The notes: a model not told the origin generated them from the sequence alone. A stretch of DNA of 64,000 nucleotides from Pelecanus crispus (GCF_030463565.1 NC_134651.1:12908734-12972733), one strand, 5' to 3'; positions 1 through 12,960 are shown, numbered from the stretch's first letter. Numbers and translations: made by a program.

Positions 1-129
1 CTGTGGGCACAAGGCAAGCCAAAGGCACTGAGATGCTCAGGAATGAGGCTATTTGGGCAAAGACAGATGGAGGAGGGGTGGACAGAGATGCCTTTACAGC
101 TATTGGGCTCTTATCATCCCTCCTGTGTT
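1..129. other. Non-coding, nothing recognised
   Basis: Left edge of the window. No coding potential, repeat or regulatory motif stands out. Confidence 0.5.
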
Positions 130-760
130 AGCCAGGAGACAATTCAGGACAGTTTTGCGGATACTGGTTTATGCTGACCGAAACTAATACTTCAATCTGG
201 GAGACTTGGGCTGGTTTGCTCATTAATTAGCTGAGATGTCACCAAAGCTCAGATGTGATTTCAAGGGCAAGGTCAACATTGCCAGCCAGCAACGAGCTTT
301 AACCCTTGGGAATATTTAGCCCTTCCTAATTGCCTGTTGTCCCGCTCTCTGGAAGCCTGGGGTGGCTCAGAAGCAGGGCAGCCCCAAACTAGTGCAATTA
401 GACAATTTTCTCCCCTTTTAAAAGTTAAATAGCTATGCTATTTTTTTCCTTCCAAACAGCAGAGCCATCGAGGGGGCACGCGACCTTTTCTCCAAGGTTT
501 CTGCTTTTCTCCCTCGGCCTGCCTCTGAGGACAAGCCCGGCTGAGCCCTGAAGGATGCACCTGCTCAATTCTGGCTTTTCCTTCCCCAGTTTGTCAGCCC
601 CACTTTGACTCTCGGAGGACCTTGTGTTCCTGCCAGTGCTCGGGCAACTTTGAACATTAATAATTCTGCTTGTTCTAAAACCACACTGTGGGTGCCATGA
701 AAATTAATGAGGGAGCCTCTGGAAATCAATTTCCTGCTGTAAAATCTCCTCTCTGGAGAG
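130..760. promoter_or_regulatory. AT-rich island, candidate conserved non-coding element
   Basis: This stretch has several homeodomain-type cores in AT-rich sequence set in a more GC-rich neighbourhood. Examples are the CATTAATTAGC motif near 222, the AATTAGACAATTTT motif near 397 and ATTAATAATTCTG near 656. A short open frame that starts at 688 has no recognisable family and is taken as chance. The impression of constraint is from composition only; no alignment was available. Function, if any, would be as a distal enhancer in the gene desert 3' of SST. Confidence 0.3.
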
Positions 761-3700
761 CTGGGTGCTGTGGGCCTTTGGGGGTTATTTTAGGCAGGCA
801 GTGTTACGTATCCTCTGCCAAAGGATGTGCTCTCTTGGGCTTCTGCGGTGGAAAGATGCTCCTTGTTTACCTGCCATACATTTTCTGCCTCCTTTACGTG
901 ACAAGGGAGCAGTGCGGGGTTTGCCAAGCCTTGCTCCGACTCTTCTGCTCTCTGTTTACTCAGTCTACTTGGACTTAGATGAGTGCCAGGAGTGTCACCT
1001 CATCTTTGAAGGGTTAAGCCATGCTGTTTCTCCCAGCCTTTCTGCATGGCCCTGACTCTTGCTGCTGTCACTCTCTGCTCATCCTGCAGATATCAGCCTC
1101 CGAGGTTTTCAGTTTTTGCTTTGTTGTGTCCCCTTAGGAGACGCAGCAGCATCCCAGCAGGTCAGGAGGGGCAGGACTCCATCCAGAGTCCCCTGAGATC
1201 ACTGCTGAGCTGAACAAGAAGTTGCCTTTTTGTAGCTCAGTGGCCATGTGCTCCTGAAACCTCAGCCCCAGAGGCCGGAGAAAGTTGAAAGATGCTTCCT
1301 CACTTGGGGAATCTCTTGTCATCACACCAAGGGTAGCTCCAAAGTCTTCCAGACAAGATCTTGGCTTCCTGGCAGCTGGGTTCGTGTAGCCTTTGTGTTC
1401 CCATGAGACTACGTGGGATCATCTTCATCTCTTCTTTCCATCTGGTTGATTTATTTCATTAAGTTACAAAATTGCAACTGACATGTTCCTCCCACAATTA
1501 AGTTGTTTTTTTGGGGTACAGAAAAATTACTTGTCATACCACCCAAGCACAGTAACTATAATTTTCCCATCTGTGCAGATGTGCTTGGTGCCTCTGGAAT
1601 TTCAACATTCACATTGCGACAGATAGTTTTACATCAGCCTCTGTCTCTAACATCTCCATTGCAGAGTGTTGTCCAGAGGGCAGAGGTGGAGAATGGAGTT
1701 TTCCCATTCTTTTGGTGCATTGTTTAATTTATTTTCACTGATGTTGTTGCTAATTATCTTGTCTGATTCGTCAGGTGCCATGAGTTCTCATGTTCGTCCT
1801 TCCTTGCAGAGCCTCCAACACAAATAAAGCCAAGCATGGAGTATGATCACAGCAGGGAGGTGGCTAAGGGGATGCTGAGGTCCTGCTGAAAACTGCTCTC
1901 ACTGGGCATGACTTATGGGTCCTATTTGGAGCCATCATGCCTTGAGATGGGTTTGAATCCAGTTCTGCCAGCCAGCAGATGATCTGTCTGTCCTCTTCCC
2001 TCCTTTACTTTCCACCTCCAAAATGAGAGTCAGTCTGGTTCCACCCCCTTTCCTTTCCTCTGAGTCAGTATATCATACAGTTTGTGCCCTCATCTTTGAG
2101 GTGCCCAAGGGTCAGACTTCTCTGAGAGCTTTTCCCTTTCTGCTTTTTAAGAGCAATTTGATTAAAACAGGTCTCTAAACCATACCCCTGCCCAGGCCCA
2201 GGGGACCCAGCCAGAGCTCTCTTCTTGCAAGTCAATTTTCCCTCCTGCTCAGTGCATTAAAACCTTTTGCCCTGCTGCAGCTGTTCTGGGTGAGAGCACT
2301 TCACTTTATTAACATGGACATGTTGGTTTGGGAATTGGAAAAGGAGGATTTCTAAGTGGATTTTATCCTTTGAAACAATTCAGTGGTTCTGGCTGTATGT
2401 GGTTTATTTTCCTGGAGTGGAGATGAGATGGTTTTGCTGGGGAACTGACCCATTAGGACTCTGCTTAGCTGACTAAGGGGAGATGCTCAGGGAAGTAAAA
2501 TACCAGCAGTTGGTATTTAGAGGCTGCTGTGTCCCTGGTCCCAGCCACACCTACTCCATCCAAACTGCACGGAAAGGTATCCAGGCTGCCTCCTTCCAGA
2601 AAGGGGCTCACTTAGGCATCCCTTAGCAAATCTACATTGCAGAGAAGGGGTAAGCTGGGTCTTGACCCATGCCAGCCTGAGCACGCAGACAGAGATACGT
2701 CAAGGGATGCTGTGTGCTCACCATGCTCATGGGGTGATTGCTAAAGGGGGAGCTCCCCGGCAGCCCAGCAAAGGTCTTTCTGAGATAGCCACCAAATACA
2801 TGGACCAAGCACAACCAGACACACCTGGGCACACGCAGGGATGCCTGCGCACATTCACAACCCCCACCCACCCTGGAACCTAGCTTTAAAGATCACATGG
2901 GCAGAGCCAACCCCTGCTCCCCAGCTGGCACTCAGGCTCTCAGAAATGTCTAATCTCCTCCTGTTGTTAGTGATGATTGCCATAAATACCCACAACATGA
3001 ATGTGACTTCAGCCAGGCAGTTAAATTCTGTTTGTTTTCCCATGATTTAAATCCCACCAACCTTGACTGTGTTAAAAAGTGTGATTGTTCTGCCTTTCCC
3101 CACCGGCCTCTGCTCTTCTCCGTAAGGAGATTATGAGCTGGGGGAAAGTAAATGCCTTATTTGAAGTAAAAAAAGAAAGATAATGTTGAAATAACTGCTG
3201 TCAGAGGAAGATACATTTTTCAAACACGTTCTCTCTGCTCAGCGTGAGGCAGTGGCTGCCTGTGTTTCAGAGCATTATGGTACATTAGCCTCTGCACGCA
3301 GTGTTGCTTGCTTTGTTTATTATTTTAATTTCCAAGTCTCTAGCAGGGGTAGATGGTGCCGAGGTGACAGCAAGGGAGGAATAAAAGCCCATCCCTCACC
3401 GTGCTGTGAGGATGGGGACAGTGGAGGCATCACTCCCCAGGCAGCCAGCTCAGTGGGGATGGCGGGGAGAAGGGCACTGCCACCCTAGCAATGAACGTGG
3501 CAATTCCTCCTTTTTTCCTGAAAAACTGATGAGAACTGGAGCCTCCAAACTTTGCTCATATGCCACCTGGAGTCTTAGCAATAGGGGTCTTTGATAGGAC
3601 ATTGTCCCAGCTACTCCATCCTATCTACTCCAGGAGAGGAGCTGGCTCACTAACAGAGTGGTAAGGTCAGAGTCTGGCGGTGGAGAATGATTTGGATGAG

Positions 3701-4131
3701 CTGAAAAAGAGGGTTTTTTTCCTCTTTACGAGAGCAGCTCCCTCTCCCTGAGCCCCCTGTGCTCCCCAAGTAAAAACAAAGATAGGAAAATGTGGTTTCC
3801 AATCAGCCCCCATCTTCCACTCAATCCTGTGGAGATGGGTTGGTTTGTCTGTGTTTTGTTTTAGTGTCTCCAGAAAATTAGGGCAGTATTTGAAGAAAAA
3901 AAAAATTACTTTGTAACGGGGGGAAAAAGAAAGAAAATGTTTTGATATTCTCTCTCAAAACGTCCTCCTTTCGTCTCCACCAAGACTCCTTGCTGCATTT
4001 GACCTGAATTCTCAAATAGCTCCAGCCCTCCTGAAAGGCTGGTTTTCAGCAAAAATACCCCTCTTGATTCACTGAAAAAATGTTGCCCAGCTCCACCCAG
4101 GAGACTGTCCACAGGTACTCCCTGGGTGCTC
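761..4131. other. Non-coding desert, no gene seen
   Basis: Both strands were read through the available open frames. All are short, overlap one another and show no family resemblance. The sequence is ordinary mixed-composition intergenic DNA. AT-rich patches near 1440-1560 and 3150-3310 might be weakly conserved, but nothing specific supports that. Confidence 0.6.
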
Positions 4132-4155
4132 GGGGCGGGGGGGTGGGGGGGGGGG
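4132..4155 (+). repeat. G-homopolymer tract, possible G-quadruplex
   Basis: Twenty-four bases consist of three G runs of about 4, 7 and 11 interrupted by single C and T bases. Such a tract can fold as a G-quadruplex on the plus strand. It lies in non-coding sequence, and homopolymer length is unreliable in assemblies. Confidence 0.85.
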
Positions 4156-6119
4156 CAAGACCTCACAGGGCTGCTGGCTTCCCCTTCAGCTGGGTGAATT
4201 AAACTGAATATTTGTGATTCTGCCTCTGCCCCCATCCCTGGGCTGTGCTAATGGCTAACGGCTGCATCTGTCCCCCTCCATCTCCTGGAGAACCCCAGAA
4301 GATGAGAAGCTTGGGAGAAATCTTTCTCCTCTGAGAAGCTATTTGCAAATATTAACATAAAGCCTATTTGTATGCATTCAAGGCCAGGAATGGTTAAGCT
4401 GAGATCCTCTTATCTGATGCATGATTAAGAGTGTCTCCCAAGCCCTGGTGAGCTCAGGGGGGAGCACACAGCATCAGATGGTGGGTGGATAGGGATGAAA
4501 TTTTGGATTCATGAATAGCACTTTTCACTTTCTGCCCTGGTTCTGGTACCAGCACAGATTTACAAGGGAATGCAGTCAGTGGGCAGTAGAGATGCTTGGA
4601 AAACGGTGTCTGTTTGCCTTTGAAAACATGGAAAGGAAGTATAAATCAAAGTAAACCAACCTTAGCAGCTGTATAAATGGCCTTGACTTCTGGTAACAAA
4701 ATGAAACTGGAAAAAAAAATTCTCTTCAAAGTCAAATGGTTTGACAGGAAAGGGCCAAGCAGCTCCAGCAGCTGGGTAAGCAGCTGCTGACATGTTGACC
4801 ACTGCCTTGCGCAGAAGGGCTGATGGCCCAGGTGAGCTGCTTTGGCCATTCCCTGTGAGCACCAGCTGCCCGGGGGCATGGCTGTGGTCACCCAGCCTGA
4901 CCCCCCAGTGTCACAGCCAGTGGGGCTTGCCAGTATTCAGCATGGCTGCACTGGGCTGTGCCTTATCGAAACCCAGTGGATTCTGCTCGGGATCCAGCTC
5001 CCTTGACTTCAGCCCCTGACAGCCAGGAGTCTAAGCTGAGCTGGTCCTGCAGGAGGTGATGGGAGAAAGTGGCCTCCTGGCACACTCATTGTCCCACCTG
5101 TCTGAAAACCCCTGCCTGGAGCTGAGCAGAGCATCCTCTGGAAATGCCTCCCTCCCTTCTGACTGCAGGGAGGACAGGACAGCTCACACAGACGACATGC
5201 TCGATTCCAAGGCAGCCAAATTTCAGGAAGCAGAGTCGTCTCTCCCTGTATTTAGTAGCTTTTGTATACCCCAAGAGAATGGCTGGGAAGGGGATCTAGG
5301 GATCCCAGTGTGAAAGGTGCAAGACCCATCCTGCAGCACAGGGCTGAGAGATGCCCGTGTACAAGTACTGCTGGCTGCCGAATGCCGGTTCATAGCAACC
5401 ACTGCAGGTGAAGAGATAAAGAAAAGGAGCAAGACGATCATTGTGAATATGCAGCACATGGAGAAACGCTTGCTAACAAAGGGTGCTATTGGTCTCATTT
5501 ACTGCCTCCTCCTGTCAACTGGAACTGGGAAAGCAACTGCTCCATCCCACTTTGTAAGACAAGCTTGCTCTGAATATTAGTTTCAGCTCATCCAAAAGAG
5601 CCTGACACTAAATATAAATCACAGTCAGAGAGGGATGAATCAATACGTGTGTATGTGTCCTTACTGTGGTATTGTTATATGGCCCAAAGCTGGGACTTTG
5701 GAGCCAAATGCTTCAAGTTCAGACCCAAAATTTCTAGTCTAGCCTCACCGTAATGCTTCTGAATCGAGCCGGCATTTCAAACCCAGAAGGGACGACTCTG
5801 TCCAGTCTTTATTTTTAGTAGGACTGAAATTTGGAAAGATGAAATGAAATCACATGGCCTTGCCAGACAGCTGACGCTCAAAAATAAACACTCCCTGTGT
5901 TTCCATGGGGAAAGGGGAGAATTTTTAGCAAATGTATTAAGGTTTGCAAATCTCAAGCCTCTGTTTCACTTTCTTTACAAAGCCATGTAATTGCAGAGAG
6001 GATCTGGAGGAGTTGCAGCCACTTTAGATGAGTGATTTGTAAGTAGAAAATAGTTTGAATTTCACTTTTTGGAACTGATGATGAAGGGGCAGGGTTTGCT
6101 GGTTTCTAATGCAGTGTTT

Positions 6120-6330
6120 TCCAGGTATGTTGTATAACTTTTTTCCTTCCAAATCTCTTGAGTGGTCCATAATGAGCAATTATAAAAGGCTAATCTCATT
6201 AAAAGGAAAATCTCCTCATTCAATTAATTCTTAAATCTCTTTCTGTTGGGAGGGGAATATTTAAATGAGCTTCCTCCCATTATAAAGTTACTTCATGGTC
6301 TGTTTGTCATCACAGTTAAATCAGAACAGG
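6120..6330. promoter_or_regulatory. AT-rich island, candidate conserved non-coding element
   Basis: The segment is rich in TAAT and ATTA cores, for example TCAATTAATTC near 6220, CTAATCTCATTAAAAGG near 6190 and ATATTTAAATG near 6258. Flanks are more GC-rich. The pattern resembles developmental enhancers, but the assignment rests on composition alone. Confidence 0.3.
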
Positions 6331-7084
6331 GGCATGAGGTGCTTTTTCTTTAATCTGTTTTTAATCTGATTTTGCTTAAATGAAGTTGGATCATTTCTGA
6401 TGCAGAGTCCTAGAAACCAGGGAGACAATGACTAGCAAGAGGTCATTTATTCTGCTCCACGGTCCCAACAGGGACCCTAACGTTTCATTAATGATCATTG
6501 CAGTCATAAAGAAACCCGTTCGTTTTACCCATTGGCCAATAAATGCTTTATAGTATTTAACGGGACTCTTCTTTTTTTAAAGATGAGAGGAATGGGAGCC
6601 CTTTGTAGAAGCAGGATCCCAGAGCTGGCATGGGGAGGACTGTCAGCAGGGAGGAACGCTGTCTGCACATCATGGCGGGGCTGGAGAGAGGGACCTGGAG
6701 CTGGAGCAGCATTTTGGTATCCCCCAGAAGCCATGGCTGGGAATGGGGATGCTGGGAAGTGATGGAGGGGACAGCAGCATCCTGACATCGCATGGGAGGT
6801 GGTCGCAGGCTGTGCATGCACGCGGTGCTTCGTTATCTGGGCTGTGCACTCCAACGGCTGCCAGCCTGCATGCCCGGATAGCGCTTCATTGTCTGGGCCA
6901 GGTTCGTCATCAGGCCTTTCTTCTGCTCCCCTCCCAGCCCTTATCAGCCAGCCCCGCGCCTCCTTCCCTGTGGGTGCTTTTGGGAGACAAGGCTGTGCCT
7001 TCGCGGCTGCCCCTTCCTCTCCCCAGGGCAGGACTTGGGCTTTCCGGCTGCTTGGCGGGGGAAGGCAGAGCTCAACAGGACAAA

Positions 7085-7215
7085 AATCAATCCTAATAAT
7101 AAAGTAACAAACCGCTCCAGGAGAAGGAGAGTACCTGGAATTACTTTTAATTCAGAAGTCAGCCTGAGATAAGGCACCAGCCCAAATGCCAATATGCTAA
7201 TGCGGCTCCTTTAGC
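7085..7215. promoter_or_regulatory. AT-rich island with octamer-like site
   Basis: The segment contains AATCAATCCTAATAATAAAG near 7087, TTACTTTTAATTC near 7141 and ATATGCTAAT at 7192-7201. The last is one change from a POU-domain octamer. It might be a small conserved element; no comparative evidence was available. Confidence 0.25.
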
Positions 7216-8636
7216 AATGTGCACTGCCAGTATCTCTACCCAGCTTGTTCCACATCTGTGACAACCTGTCTCTCCTCAGCACCAGAGATACGTATTTTGC
7301 CTAGAAATTAGGGCAAATCATGCCAATGTTTCAATGTGAGTGATTAAAAAAGGCTAACCCTCTTACGACATCCTCTTACGTGTCCTCTTTCTCTCTTCCC
7401 ACCATACCCATCCCGCTGAGCTTACCATCACATTGTCTTTGGAGGTGACTCCACATTTTCAGGTTTGATGCTTGCCTTCCACCCTGGCCACTCTCCAACT
7501 TTCAAAAGGGAAATTTCCAGAGTTTGACCTGGAGGGATGGAAAATGTTTTGCTAAGGAGAGGAAAATAAGAATGGAGGGTACGTTCGAAAATAGAAACTT
7601 CAGCGTGATGAGGACATTGTTTCAAATTGTCCAGAGCAAAACCTGGGGTCAGGACATCATCAGAAAATGGCCAGCATCAAAACTGGGGCCTGCACCAGTG
7701 TCACAAATGGTTTATGTGGCAATAAGCCAGGGCTGGTTGGGAGCAGGGTGCTGGGTACAGCCACCCGCCCTTCATGAAGGATCCAGGTGCCTGGTGATGC
7801 GCCCGTCTGTTCCCCCACGGCACACCAAGCCTTGGCCCCACCACTTGTGTGGGTCTTATTCAAAGCTTAAGCTCTGGTTCTTTCCAAAAACAGGGTTTTA
7901 ACCTGATGTCAGCCACATCTTTTCCTTTCTCTGCACTATTTAATGTCTTAGTCTACTCTTCCTTTCTGCAGTGAGAGACAGTCTGCAGATGCTCTGCCCT
8001 CGTCCCTGTAGGAAGAGAAAGTTGCACAGAGGCCAGGTTCAATCATTATCTTGTCTAAAAGCATTCACAGACAGTCAATCCTGCCTCTCAATAAATGAAA
8101 TATTTCCTCTCCAGTTTATCTCCCTGCACTCCAGCAGCCCAGATTGCTAATTGGCAGCAACCTTTTCCCTCAGCAGAACACTCCTTTCTCATTCATGGAT
8201 TGTTCTTCTTAAATTCGGTCATGACAGAAGTGGAAATCCATTTTTATACCTCTTGCTTTTTCTAGAAGAAATTCCTTTCCTGTTGTTGAAATGAGTCCTG
8301 TTTTTAAAACCTGCAGACAGATCCCTTTCTCTCTTTGGGCTTGATTAATTTAAACTTAAAGTTTAGGTGACTAGTTCTTGATTGCAGGACAAGGCTGGCT
8401 GTGGAGTTTTGTTTTATAGGAACCATCATACAAAGCATAATAAATACGCACAAAATTAAATAAAACTGAGAAAATACTGTGAAACAGTGTATTCTTATTA
8501 GGAGATCCTCCAGTGATATTTTCATTTTGGTATCAGTGGGGAGCCATTAGTATTGAAACAGTAACCTTAATCAAAAAATGACTGTGGTAAAATAGACGTT
8601 TTCCTTCCACAGATCCCTGTAAATAATTTGGAGTCC

Positions 8637-8712
8637 AAAATGCTGACTTTAGTTAAAGAAAAAAACCTTGGAAACTGTTTTTGTTTCTTTTCCTCTGAAA
8701 ATGCTGACTTTA
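8637..8712 (+). repeat. Short direct repeat pair
   Basis: The 15-base string AAAATGCTGACTTTA occurs at 8637-8651 and again at 8698-8712. The copies are 61 bases apart and the second lies next to the long C tract. This looks like a local duplication or slippage event. Confidence 0.8.
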
Positions 8713-8715
8713 TTG

Positions 8716-8758
8716 ACACCACCACCCCCCCACCCCCCCCCCACCCCCCCCCCCCCCC
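8716..8758 (+). repeat. C-rich homopolymer tract with single A interruptions
   Basis: About 43 bases are almost pure C broken by isolated A bases. The minus strand is therefore a long interrupted poly-G with strong G-quadruplex potential and the plus strand could form an i-motif. Exact length should not be trusted without long reads. Confidence 0.85.
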
Positions 8759-9748
8759 GGAAAAATTCTATTGAAAAGTGCAGAAATAATTTTGAGTGAA
8801 AATTACCCAGTACTATAAAAGGTCTCACCAAATCTGCAAATGTCACTTCCATTTTTGAATGGAAAGATGTGATTTATTTGTGAGGAATACTGCAACTTTC
8901 TAAAAGAGTCTACCGGTACTTAATCAAGCTGCTTGATTCCCAGCAAAGCATTCCTCCTGGGAAACTTCTGCCGTGCTTGGAAAAGCCAAAGCCCTCCAGT
9001 CTTGCCCAGCCAACTCCCACTGACACAGACAGCTGTGAAAAGACCCTGGGCAAACCCTTCTCCAGCTCTCCAAATCAAGACAGGGGTATTGAGTACTCTA
9101 ACCTATTCCTAAAACTCTCAGGGACTGAGGGAGGGATGGGTAGATGGATGTGGATGGACAGATGGATGGATGCTCAGTCTCCATGACCAGTAGCTCTTTT
9201 CCCTGCCTGGCTGCTGATGTTCCAGCTGTATATTTCTGTAACAGCTATAGGGCAGCTCCTCATTTTTGGTCACCAGGAGTGCCTAGCAGCCAGAGAGAAA
9301 AATAAGTGTAGCCTTGCCCTGAAATCAGTACCTGGGTTAAACCCCAACCCAAGCATCTCCAGCAGGATAAGGGCTACATTTAAGGAGAAACCTTTGTTCC
9401 TCTCCCCTCAGGGCCCCAGGGACCACGGCCTGGGAGAATGTAAGAGATACGTTGGTGAGACAAGGTCGGAGCAGCAGGACCAGGATGGCAGATCTTATCC
9501 TGCCTGTCAGTTCCCGCTAATCCTGAGGCTGCAGGAACAGCTGGGGCTGCTGCTTACACTCCTTTCTTCTGAGAGCAAGAGTGCTCACACAGATGTGTAT
9601 TTTTTTCTAAGTGCACAGCTTTCTGGCTTCTATTTTTGCTGTGCTGTCTGATCTGCATGATGATATTCTTGTTCTTTCCTTTACGCTGTCTTCCCTGACA
9701 GTGCCTTGCAAATGTCCGTAGCTACGAGCTTGCCTTCTCCCTTTGGTA
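8759..9748. other. Non-coding sequence, no gene seen
   Basis: The 144-codon open frame at 9217-9651 has no recognisable domain or family resemblance and no splice context, so it is regarded as chance. The only other structure is a GATG-type microsatellite at 9135-9173. Confidence 0.5.
9135..9173 (+). repeat. Imperfect GATG/GGAT microsatellite
   Basis: About nine imperfect copies of a GATG unit, some reading GGAC or GTGG, run through this stretch. It is a degenerate tetranucleotide repeat. Confidence 0.75.
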
Positions 9749-9845
9749 GGGAGGGAAACTGAGGCAGAGGGAAGAGTTGTCACTCAGCCGCGGTTGCTCA
9801 GGGAAAGTAGGAGGCCTCAGGAGCTTAGCTCTGGGTTCAGTGCTT
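9749..9845 (+). repeat. Ancient MIR-type repeat fragment
   Basis: The stretch GGGAAACTGAGGCAGAGG at 9752-9769, followed by sequence resembling the usual continuation about a chronological run of 'gagttgtcactcagc', matches from memory the widely shared core of amniote MIR-like elements (fragment with GGAAACTGAGGCACAGAGAGG). Decay is heavy and the ends are approximate. Confidence 0.4.
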
Positions 9846-12679
9846 TAGCATCAAGGCTGTCCTTCCCCTCTGAACTGGGCCACTTTTGAGTTGCCTCTGC
9901 GGTTTATTATGTACAGGATTTTCGTCAGACGTGCAAAGTAAATTAGCACCGTATTCACAGCCATAATCACCTACCAATGATCTCATACATGTGGCACAAA
10001 GGGAAAGGATCTGCATGGGATTCTGTTCTGCAAGTATAATCCGCCCATAGCCTCCTTGTTAATTAGCTCCTCTCAAGCATCCAATCTGTGGCAATTATAG
10101 CAATCAAAAATGCATTCAGCCCCCCCACCCCTCCTGCTCCCCATCAGCACCTGACAAGCCGGCAGGCACATTATCCCAAACCACGGCAAGCACACGCTGA
10201 TAGGACACAAACCTCCCCGCCGCCTGACTCAGGATTCATCACCCACAATACCAGCCCCAGCACAAGGCCTTGCATACCAGGAATTATTAAAAAAAAAGAA
10301 AGAAATGAGACAGAAAGAGACAGATTTCAATTTTCTCCCATAGTTTTGGGAGCCTATAGAAAACAGTGAAAGACACTATTTAGCCCCTTGGGCTCAATTG
10401 GCGTCGTCTTCTTCTTCCTTTTTTGTTGATGCCAATGGAAAAGTGAATCTCTCTTATTTCTAATGTTGTCTGATTGAAAGTGCTGCTCCTCACATTGCGC
10501 TGAGAGGCCCAGGTGGGATGAATGCCCGGGGTGATTGATGCATTGTGCCATCCTCCTTGCTCTCAGAGGAGTGCTTTGTGAGAGCAGCAGTGAGATTGCG
10601 CTGGGGGATTTGGGCAGCCCTGAGTGGAGCCCCGCTACAAAGATCTGCCAGTTAAATGCAGCTCCTTCCTCCTCCCCCTGTTTCCCAGTGCTTCTTACTC
10701 TAAGATCTCTGCAGCTTGTGTGCAAGAGCAGCTGCTGGTAGGGATCCCAGTTTGATGATGGCCCTATGGGTACCCCTTGCTCCCGCTGGAATCAATAGCA
10801 AGGTACTTCTTGGGGAAAACCCTCTGATTCGCATCAAGGATCAGTAAGCCTAGAGGTAAATTTGCTCCTTAGTTTCCTGAATGGATTTTTTTCTTTGCTG
10901 TCCAAATGTGCTGATAAAATGGCATCCTAGGGCTGTGTAAAGGATGGTCTAGACTGGACATCTATCCTGTCTTCTTTAGGGGTTGGGCTGGACCTGGCTG
11001 GGAAGGCTGTGAAAGCACTGGTACAGGCTGCTGTTCTACCTTGTCATGCATCTGGCTGCAAACCCACTCCAGGGGTACTTGGCATCTCCTGCCTGCTATT
11101 GCTGACCCTCCATCATATTGGTACAGGTGCTTGGGGGCATTTCCACTAAACCAGCCCCAGGAAATGATATGGATCAAGCTAGAAGCCCTCTGAAAAAAGG
11201 GTACCTTTTTTAGTCCAGATCCTGTCACTGGCCAGCATGAAATAAGTCCCAGTAGCCACCCATGGCTACCCATTGCCGTGTCTCAGTGCTGGGCATATGG
11301 GATGGTCCATGTGAGTGCTCCTAGGCCACTCCTGTGCAAAAGTCAGCTGGCTGAGCTTAAGCCAGGAGTGCTCACAAGTCCCCTAGCGCAGCTTGGCTGT
11401 AGGCATATCATCCTTCAGCTGGACTGACCCCTTGGGAAAGTTGAGCTCTCAACCTGATGCTCCAGCCTGCTGATGTGAGAGATCACAAGCCCAACTGGTT
11501 ATGCCATTCTGCGTCCTGTAGGCTGCATGATGCTGCCAGGCTTTTAGCTCTGAAGTGTTAAGTCAGCCAAGGTAAGAGATGGCCCAATAAAGCACAGGCT
11601 GAGCTCAGGAGAGCCCCCAGATAGCTGCCGCATCCAGAATTACTCGCCCTTTGGTCTCCTTCAAGGTCCTCTCAGGGGGGGAGTTGCTGTTATTTGCAGA
11701 CAGAACATGCCCCTCAGATGCCCTTGAACTCCTCTGCTGTGCTCTGCCTTGAAAATAAATGTCAGATAACCCACACCCCCACATTGCCTAGCCGGAGCAG
11801 AGGTGGGCTTAAGAGGGACAGACTGCAGAGAGACAGAGACAAGGAGAGCATCTCCACAATGAACTTCTCCTCAGGTATTTGCATGACTATATTGTGCCCT
11901 CTTCATCCATCACAGTGCTTTCTGCAGGGCTCAAGCCTGCGCAAAGTGCACATGGGGCCAGCTCTGCTCTTCAGGCTTCACCACATTCTGAAGGCTTGGT
12001 GTGGGCAGAGGTCCTCAGTGTGACCCGAGAAACCTGCCATACCACCCAGTGGGTGGGAAGAGGGGAGGAAGCTGTATGAGCAGCAGGCCAGTTGCTGCTG
12101 CAACCAGTCAGGAGAGCTTTTCCATCCCTGTCTAACCAATATGGTCCTGCTGGCCCTGAGCCGTGCCTGCACTCTAGCATGCAGGCCAGTGCCAGGTGGT
12201 AAATTAAGACCCAGGTACCAGCTTTGGCCATCTTCGGCAATGCTGTTTCCCTTTGGTTGCCCAATAAATAAAGACCCTGCACCAGTAGCTCCATCACTTG
12301 AGGGGATTCACGTTGCAGCTGAACATTGCGGGGATGGTTTCTCAGTCACTAAATGACTTCCCAGGACAACATGGTTACCTCGAATGTCCTGCTTATCTCC
12401 ATTTGTTTAGGGGTGTGTGTATGAGGGGCTCTTTCCTTCGAGCACAAAACTTGTTCGCTCTTTCCCCTCCTCACACACATTTGTGATGGGGGAGAGAACA
12501 GACTCGCATCCAGGAATGCAAATCCCTGAGGGGTGAGGGTTGGTGGGATGAAAACCCAACTGCCTGCATCCTCCCTGAGATGGATGCTGAGCTGGGGTCA
12601 GGGGGTGCCGCTGCACGGAGGTGTAGGCACCTTTGCAGAAGATCCAAGCCTATGCATGGGTATGGAAATGGCTGGAGAA
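9846..12679. other. Non-coding desert, no gene seen
   Basis: No exon or RNA gene was recognised. A small TAAT-containing patch near 10040-10110 (TTGTTAATTAGCTCC) may be constrained. The rest is unremarkable. Confidence 0.55.
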
Positions 12680-12960
12680 TGGGAACTAATTAGTATATAT
12701 GGAAATAATGGGAATATTAGCTGAATTAGCTAAGCTGTTATTCAGCTTCCCTTTTTCCTTCCTGCTTTCTTTCCTTCCCAAGCCAAAAAAGCTGGTTTAC
12801 ATTCTAATGGCTTTAATTACTTCACGAAAATGTGAGCGGATGGGGAAGCGCTGCCACCAACAACGCTTTAATGGTTGACTGAACGCAATTTGAATTAATT
12901 TGGTTGAGATGGCTATTAGCGCTAATACTCCAGGGCCTGTCTCGCTGGTGTTGCTGTAAC
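12680..12960. promoter_or_regulatory. AT-rich island with CpGs, candidate enhancer
   Basis: This is one of the best-looking candidate conserved elements. It combines homeodomain cores (GGAACTAATTAGTATAT near 12680, GGCTTTAATTACTTCACG near 12809, GAATTAATTTGG near 12891) with retained CpG dinucleotides and the palindromic TTAGCGCTAA near 12917. Retained CpGs in otherwise AT-rich neutral sequence are unexpected because methylated CpGs decay. No comparative data were available. Confidence 0.4.

Larger units (their letters stand above)
4156..8636. other. Non-coding desert, no gene seen
   Basis: No exon, RNA gene or clear mobile element was found. Two AT-rich islands inside it (6120-6330 and 7085-7215) are listed separately. 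Open frames up to 125 codons occur but resemble no known protein and overlap on opposite strands. Confidence 0.6.
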
